A stretch of DNA of 64,000 nucleotides from Pisaster brevispinus (lineage: Eukaryota > Echinodermata > Asteroidea > Forcipulatida > Asteriidae): NCBI GenBank assembly GCA_023634235.1, contig JAMKCF010000011.1:2436001-2500000 (forward strand), given 5' to 3'. This document shows, one piece after another, positions 58,173 through 64,000 of the stretch. Made by a program: the position numbers and the translations under genes. The notes beneath the pieces were generated by a model. The model made no database searches and was not told the origin of the DNA. It saw only the letters and a program-made list of their open reading frames with translations. Numbering within the stretch: the stretch's first letter is position 1; every line of letters starts with the position of its first letter.

Positions 58173-60212
58173 CTGGGCTATAACAAGCAGTGCCACGATC
58201 GTCAACTGGGCTGTTGATCCGGTAAACCGAGGACGTCTTACGGTCTTTGTGCTACTCTCGAAGATCCTGTAGATGCGGTTCACCTTCAGGAGTAGAGGGG
58301 CGTACATCAGTGTAAAGGACAGAACGTAGAGACTCTCCCCTAAACCACATACACCAGCACCCGGCGAGCGGAGGAATGGGACAATGGCCACGAGGGAAAG
58401 GAATATTCCAGCGATATTCACGGCACTGAGTTCTCGACTGCTGGCCTTGATCAGGGCATGTTGACGGTGTTTGATCATACCACACGTTGTAAGTCCACAA
58501 AGTAGCAGAGCAACTCCTATCATTGAAACCAAAACAGCAATCAACGGCTCGTCCCAAGTCACAGTCTTCCCAATCAGTTTTTCACATTTGTTGTAATCCT
58601 CATTCGGCCATTCGTTTTGGGCACACTGGGCACATTTAGTACCATTGACGATATCGCCGCTCCTGCATTCCCGGCACCCCCAGCAGCACGATTTGACCTG
58701 GTCCTTCTCAACAACAAACCCGGGTTGACATACTTCCCGACATTCAGACTTTGGTGTCATAAAAGTATTGTCGACGTTCCACTGGATCAAAGTTTCATTG
58801 ATGTACAGTCGCTCTTCTTCACCTAAACTATCTACTGTGCCTGAACTAAAATCCCAAACACCAACTTCAACCAGTTTTATTACACCGTTAGTGTTTTGTA
58901 CATTCCATACAGTAAACCGGCCCGGAACGTAACTACTCTCGTAATTGAAATCACCTCTCGTCCCATGAAACGAGATATTACTCAGCTGGTCCACAAAAGT
59001 ATCCCTGATGTGATTGTCAACTAAGCAATCTGTGAATGAAGTTTTGCAGAAATCACGAAATGTTTTATCAAGGGAATGCGCAAGCGAAAGAACAGCATCC
59101 ATTACAGGGGCAAGCATTGGATTAAAAACACTGAAACCTTCTTCACTTGAGGTTTGGCAGTTGTCAGTTCCTCCACAAAACTCGTCGTACCAAGGATTGG
59201 CATTAGAGATGGTCAGGGAACGAAAGTGTTCTTCAAAGCCCTCCAGTTTAGGTTTGAAGTATTCGACGAAGAGTGTTCCTTGTGGAAATTCATTAGGTTC
59301 AATCTGGTCTCCGAACGAATCTCCCGCCAACCAGGTACGTACCAGCGGTGGGCGTGCCGACCTAACAGCAGATATCACGGCACGAGTAGTGACAGCGGAT
59401 GCAGTCAGCAACACCACGACATGAGCACTGGGGTTCTGTCCAAGGGTCTGTACCAAATCGTTCAATTCAGATTCGGTTGGGACCCTACTTACCTCCGTCC
59501 GGATCAACTTACACACCTCACTTCGTTCTGATGCTTCATCATAAACTTCCTGCTCGAAGTCCAGAATGATTTGATCGGACGAGTATATCAGCGCTACGTA
59601 TTCCCATTTGAAGTGAACCAAGACATCCACTAAAGCCTCAGCCCTGTAAGTATCGGGGGATATTGTGGCAAAGAAGTACGGATTTTGGTGTTCTTCGAAA
59701 AGTTCAGCGCCCGTAGCGCCGTACGTGACAAGCGGCGTCTTGAAGAGGCCGGCCGTGCTGACGACGACTTCGCAGGTTGTAGTTTCTTCCGTGCCTAAAA
59801 CACCCATGGCTATTTCAGTCTTGTCTCTGATCCTGCGACCAGGGACAATGCAGTGGTTTCCTTCTACAGTTGGTTCGGCACCCATGGCAAGAGCGAGCGA
59901 TCCCCACAGTGCGTACTCGGCCCTAGAGCAGTCGTCGTGAATCGTGAACCCCAATGTAATGTTAGGTAAAACGGTCTCATCCTGGTTGATGATTTTCACT
60001 GCAAAGACCATCGCTTCGGTCAACTGTAGCGCAGATACTGGGCCAAGTTTTCCGCATTTATTTTCTTTCCCTTGACCGTCTGTATGAAGAGAAAATATCC
60101 CCCCGATGTACACATCACCAGAACTGTTATAAACCTTACATACTTGTTTGGGTAAACGCGCTGTGTTTGCAATGTCCAGGACAAGCAACGCGACAAGAAA
60201 GTGGCAAATCAT
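58173..60212 (-). CDS. mGluR-like copy 2, exon 1 (signal peptide to TM4); 3' exon missing
   Basis: 2,040 nt, 680 codons, from MICHFLVALLVLD to the CAG|GTTAGT donor, intact and in frame. The ATG matches the copy 1 start, so the 21 in-frame residues before it are taken as 5' UTR. One extra codon and about 18 replacements, all within the first 232 residues, separate it from copy 1. TM5-TM7 are absent nearby; unspliced reading stops 12 codons after the donor. It could splice 13.7 kb downstream to 44473-43865 (phase 0 fits), make a truncated binding protein, or be a recent pseudogene. The intact frame and donor favour use. Confidence 0.88.
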
Positions 60213-60326
60213 CGTCTTTGCGTTACGGAGTGTCTGACACCTCCAACCCCAAGTCTTACAATCAGAATACAACAATAGTGATTATTGAATGCCCTTAGAT
60301 AGTCTCTTTGTAGAACTCAATTTGCA

Positions 60327-60372
60327 AACCAGAGGTTGGTGACAATGACGGCCCAGCCCTCCACGCATGTCA
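60327..60372 (-). promoter_or_regulatory. Conserved 5' flank of GPCR copy 2
   Basis: AACCAGAGGTTGGTGACAAT followed by GACGGCCCAG and CCACGCATGTC, same order and distance to the ATG as copy 1. Confidence 0.45.
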
Positions 60373-60480
60373 AAAAAATATTTATTAATAAACCAGAAAA
60401 AAAGGTTTGACCCTGAACGAATTGCAACATATTTTTAAATTTTGTTTATCATAACAGTCTTACACAAAACCACAAAAATG

Positions 60481-60570
60481 ATCACTGACTGTAAATTTTG
60501 TCTCAATATTGAATTCAATTTGCAAACCAGAGGTTGGTGACGATGGCGGTCCAGTGCGCCACGTACGTCA
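60481..60570 (-). promoter_or_regulatory. Third copy of the GPCR 5' flank
   Basis: ATCACTGACTGTAAATTTTG, GAATTCAATTTGCAAACC, then AGAGGTTGGTGACGATGGCG. It keeps more of the copy 1 flank (ATCACTAACTG...GTAAATATT) than the copy nearer to exon 2. No coding exon follows it directly. Confidence 0.45.
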
Positions 60571-60579
60571 TAAACAAAT

Positions 60580-61030
60580 TTAATAATGATTTTGAGAGCA
60601 GGAAATTATTACGCAATAATTTATTTCGAGCTTTTGCAATAATTTATTTTGAGCTCAAAAATAAAAGATTTGGAGCGTTCAAAATTATTTCGATCGAAAT
60701 TATTTTAAAGGCACAAACTTATTTTGACCGAAATGATTTGATGAGAACAAAATGATTTCGAGAGCTCAAAATAAAATTTTCAAGTGAAATTTAATTGTTT
60801 CTGTTTTAAATTATTTTTCCCATTATGTCCCTTTTGGTGCTCCGTAGTAACAGCCCTTGACTCTATGAACAACTTAACAGTATTTTCAGCTTTTATAAAA
60901 TAACTTATTTGTTGAGCTCTTCCTTTTAAACTAAAATTTGCCCACTCAATAAAACTTGCGCGGCTGAGGCACGAAATTGACACGAACTACACGTTGTGCC
61001 TTTGCTGGTGCTGCCAGTTCGAACTGTGTG
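60580..61030. other. AT-rich, ATTATTT/GAGCTC motifs, otherwise nothing
   Basis: Repeated AATTATTTCGA and GAGCTCAAAATA motifs at 60600-60780, direction mixed. No gene seen. Confidence 0.45.
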
Positions 61031-61032
61031 GC

Positions 61033-61242
61033 TCAGCTCCGCGAACGTTGGCGTATGCCCCTCCGAGTTTTGTCCCGTCCCTTTTCTCGAGAACTCCCCT
61101 GGTCACTTGAGCTGATATCACTCCCATCGGAAACGCTTGACGGAAAAACCTCTTCTTCATTAACACTGTAATATTCCCACACACCGCTGTTTTCCGACAT
61201 TTTGATCTGCTTACTTTTTGTTTCAGAAATGCCTTTTTGCAC
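61033..61242 (-). CDS. Doubtful small ORF or first exon
   Basis: 69 codons with an inner Met in an AAAATGTCGG context starting MSENSGVWEYYSVNEEE, then a Ser/Asp-rich stretch and a basic end (RRGIRQRSRS). VWEYYSV faintly recalls the start of BED-type zinc fingers of transposases, but no zinc ligands follow. TGACGTCA lies ~50 bp upstream. It could be a promoter-proximal exon, a transposon relic or chance. Confidence 0.2.
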   Translation of the reverse strand: MQKGISETKSKQIKMSENSGVWEYYSVNEEEVFPSSVSDGSDISSSDQGSSREKGRDKTRRGIRQRSRS

Positions 61243-61934
61243 GTAATATTACACGTTTGTGCGGGGTTAAAAAAACAGAGTCCGCAGTCTGACGTCACAG
61301 TGTTGTTTTGATTCGTATGCGCTTAGGGTCTTTTCGTGAAACTCGGCGTTTTTGCCCAGCGTAACACTAATCAAGATGATTTGTTTTTTTACATTATGAC
61401 AAACTCATTTTTATGTTGTCACGACGCACTCTTTAACCTTTCTACAAACCCACAAATCAACCCACAAAGTTCCCGAGGTGAAAGGGGGGGAGATATTTGT
61501 ATCTATAAAATAGTTGCACACATATAAATTAATCAAAAGGGGGAAAAGACAATCAAAGTGAAGTCATACTTTTGAGTACCGACGTGTGTTTTGAGATGTT
61601 TATGGCCTCTATTGCTTTATTGTAATGATTAAAAGGTTACTGAAGTTCTGGTGAAACCTGGTTCCATTGGAACATTGTTGCATTCGTGCTTGATTGGAAA
61701 ATGATTGAGTCCCCATGTAATGAGATTTAAGTTCTTTCCGTTCTTTGGAGATCATCATCTACTCTTCAAATGTTTGGCCATCAGAATTGGGCACATTATA
61801 GATTTAAAGAAACCAATCGAACCTGAGCAATTCATTAATATTTCCCATACGGTATGCAGCGCTGTAATGAAATTGGCCGCTGTTGACAGTGTTACCTTTT
61901 TACAGATTGAACCATTTACATGGTGGCTGCTCTA

Positions 61935-62055
61935 TATTCCGACACCCCATATAATTATGTTCCTATACAACTCCCTCGTGATTTACATGCTGGGTTTTAG
62001 GGCTAGGGTTAGGGTTAGGAAAAGGAAAGTACACTAGGGGTATCGGAACATAGGT
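61935..62055. mobile_element. TTCCGACA/TTAGGG element, copy 5
   Basis: Starts CTATATTCCGACACCCCATA, holds AGGGCTAGGGTTAGGGTTAG, and ends AGGGGTATCGGAACATAGG. It is the shortest complete copy (~120 bp) and shows the basic layout best. Confidence 0.85.
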
Positions 62056-62509
62056 GACCATTTACATTGATACAACACAAATCAAGCATAGTATCTTTAT
62101 TCGGGTGGAAGGCCTCCTTCTAATTAAATTAAAGTGCTCTCTGAAATTTCATTGAAATCAATTTTTGTGTTTCCAAACAAATACCTATAACCACGCCTCC
62201 ACTTTTTAACGAATTCTATCGATGCAGAAAAACTAGGCCAACCAACAAAGCAAAATTTAAACCGCAATATACAGGCAAAGAAAAATAATACCATATAAAA
62301 ATACTTTGTTTTTACTTTGAACATTTTGCATGCTGTTATTTCTTCCACTCGGAAATAAACGTCTTAGAACAAGGTTTCATTCGGCAAACATTGTAGAGTT
62401 TAACAATAACAGAGCAAACCTTCAGAACGCACTACATAAAACCAAAACACATATACAGAGCTATTGTGCTCGTTAGAAAAAGAATCACATCATAGATGTT
62501 TCATTATTT

Positions 62510-62930
62510 TCAGCTGATCGACAGGCAGACACACTTCAGATTTCTACTTATCAAAATACCTTTTAGTTCGGCGAAGTGGTAAGGTGACGTCTTACTGATG
62601 ATAAGTATAAGACCGGAAAGTTTCTCAGAATGTTGATGGCGGGGTTGCTCGTTAATGTTATTCTATTTCAGCTACGTCGACCACAAGAATAGTGTGCTTA
62701 GTTGCATTCTTTGGTGCTGAAGCCAGTTCGGCATAGTGATGAGGTAACGTTTCTTCGGGCAATTTAAGACAGAAAGGTTGTAAGAATGACTAATGGCGGG
62801 AGTTGCACCTTTTTATAAGCTGATCGACCTTGCAAACAGTTACAATTCAGTAGATGTTTTAACAAGGTTCGGCAAAGTGGTAAGGTGACGTTTCTCGAGG
62901 TATAATTAAAAGACAGAAAAAGTAATTTAT
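62510..62930. repeat. Three ~150-bp tandem copies
   Basis: Each copy begins CAGCTGATCGAC or a variant and has TTCGGCGAAGTGGTAAGGTG near its middle (62566, 62728, 62871), followed by a GACAGAAAG-type motif. Confidence 0.75.
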
Positions 62931-62934
62931 TTGC

Positions 62935-64000
62935 CTGAAAAGAAGTGCTGAAAAACACCTTTCCATTCCATAAAATTGGCAATAACCTCCAGAATATATT
63001 CTGATCGAATTCCAAGGAGGAAAAGACAAATGATAAATCTGTTGCAGTTAGTTCAGGGTCAAGCTATGTATGACATATCTTTCCTGGTCTAAGCCACACA
63101 GCATGCAAATTATACCTGATACAGATTTGCTTCTTCTTCTTCTTTTTGGCGACATTTCAAAAAATTAAGTCTTCCAGTGCATTCTTAAACCACTCACGTT
63201 CGAACACAATTGAGCTTAATGCAAAGACTTAACCGTCTACAAAAAGGAGGTATCCGAAAACATTTAGTGAGTTCGCTAGTAACCTTGAAAAATATTCTTG
63301 CAAAATATAAATGTTCAGATTTTTGCTTTTACCGTTTTGTCGTTTGTTATCACAAATAGTTTATTAAAATAATTATTTGTATGACGTTCCCCACCCCCCC
63401 CCCTCTTTTTACAAAATTGCCCGTGTACGGGTTTTGGTTGTTTTTAGGCTATTTGATATTGTTTTATTATAATTTATGATAATTGAGGCTATGACACATG
63501 ACGTCGCAAACCTATGACGTCACATGTTGACAGAAGAGGCACAAAGCGGACTCCCTGCACGATTTGTACATCAGTTTATGATTTTTATTAAGATATTGAG
63601 AAAAAGTACAAATCTCAAAACTTGTACAGCTTTTATTTTTATCGCAGTTTTTAATAGATTCTTTATTTAATTCTAGGAAAACTATAATACAAACCCATGT
63701 GACCAGTGCAGTATCTCAACTGCCATGAAATGATCTGGAATGTACCAGGTCAGTATTTTGAAAACAAAGGTTACGTGGTCTATAGTCCAAGACTAAGGCA
63801 ATTTATTTTTACAAAGATAAACAGTTGCAATTGAAATGACAGACTAAGAAAAGTTTATGCATAAACCAAACTCTAAATGATTATTTAATCTTTCTTTTCA
63901 TTTTTTGTCTTCCTTTTTATTTTTTCTCCCCCCCCCCCCCTTTTTTTCTTTTCTTTTTACACAAGCTGCCGCGCGCCCTGCACAACTATTTTTATTGAAC
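62935..64000. other. Right-edge region, no gene recognised
   Basis: Two ATGACGTC sites at 63498-63525, poly-C runs at 63391-63402 and 63929-63940, and pyrimidine-rich sequence at the end. No coding homology. Confidence 0.5.

Noticed and set aside
60213..60275. Upstream ATG adding 21 residues to GPCR copy 2
   Set aside because: It would bury the signal peptide, and copy 1 has no counterpart; the MICHF start is shared by both copies.

Overview
The window looks like nuclear DNA from a marine invertebrate deuterostome, most likely an echinoderm or close relative. This is inferred from three things: long introns with GT-AG junctions, two nervous-system receptor families with metazoan exon structure, and an AT-rich background crowded with short foldback elements, tRNA-derived SINEs and decayed non-LTR retrotransposons. 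No species can be named from the sequence alone. Both receptor loci lie on the minus strand. No prokaryotic feature, CRISPR array or convincing functional RNA gene was seen.

Region 1 (115-18661, minus) is one complete gene of ten exons. It encodes a 520-residue Cys-loop anion channel subunit of the glycine-receptor/glutamate-gated-chloride-channel type. All exon phases agree and the total is exactly 1,563 nt including the stop. Its introns hold minisatellites, foldback elements, SINEs, LINE tails and a perfect 40-bp palindrome. Region 2 (18.7-34 kb) has no recognisable host gene, only dispersed repeats and retroelement tails. Region 3 (34.2-40.8 kb) holds a cluster of four foldback elements, a nearly full-length dead LINE (34869-37860), and a ~1.1-kb minisatellite that seems to have grown out of a foldback element.

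Region 4 (41.5-60.6 kb) is the most interesting part. It is a tandem segmental duplication, about 9.4 kb per unit, carrying class C (metabotropic glutamate receptor-like) GPCR genes. Each unit has one large exon coding for signal peptide, Venus-flytrap domain, cysteine-rich domain and TM1-4 (48777-50813 and 58173-60212). Only one exon for TM4-TM7 and the tail is present (43865-44473). The intron that flanked the second copy's TM5-7 exon is still recognisable (55860-56725), but the exon itself is gone. Either the upstream copy splices across its neighbour to the shared 3' exon, giving one transducer with two alternative ligand-binding halves, or it is a truncated relic. The two large exons are essentially identical over their last ~1.3 kb and diverge only over about the first 232 codons. 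Two of the differences align with positions that contact glutamate in mammalian mGluRs.

Five copies of an element made of short TTCCGACA-type repeats, some with TTAGGG-like cores, sit at or near the edges of the rearranged pieces. Region 5 (60.6-64 kb) holds another such element, a three-copy 150-bp repeat and one doubtful small ORF. All functional statements rest on motif reading and exon logic, without database searches or transcripts.
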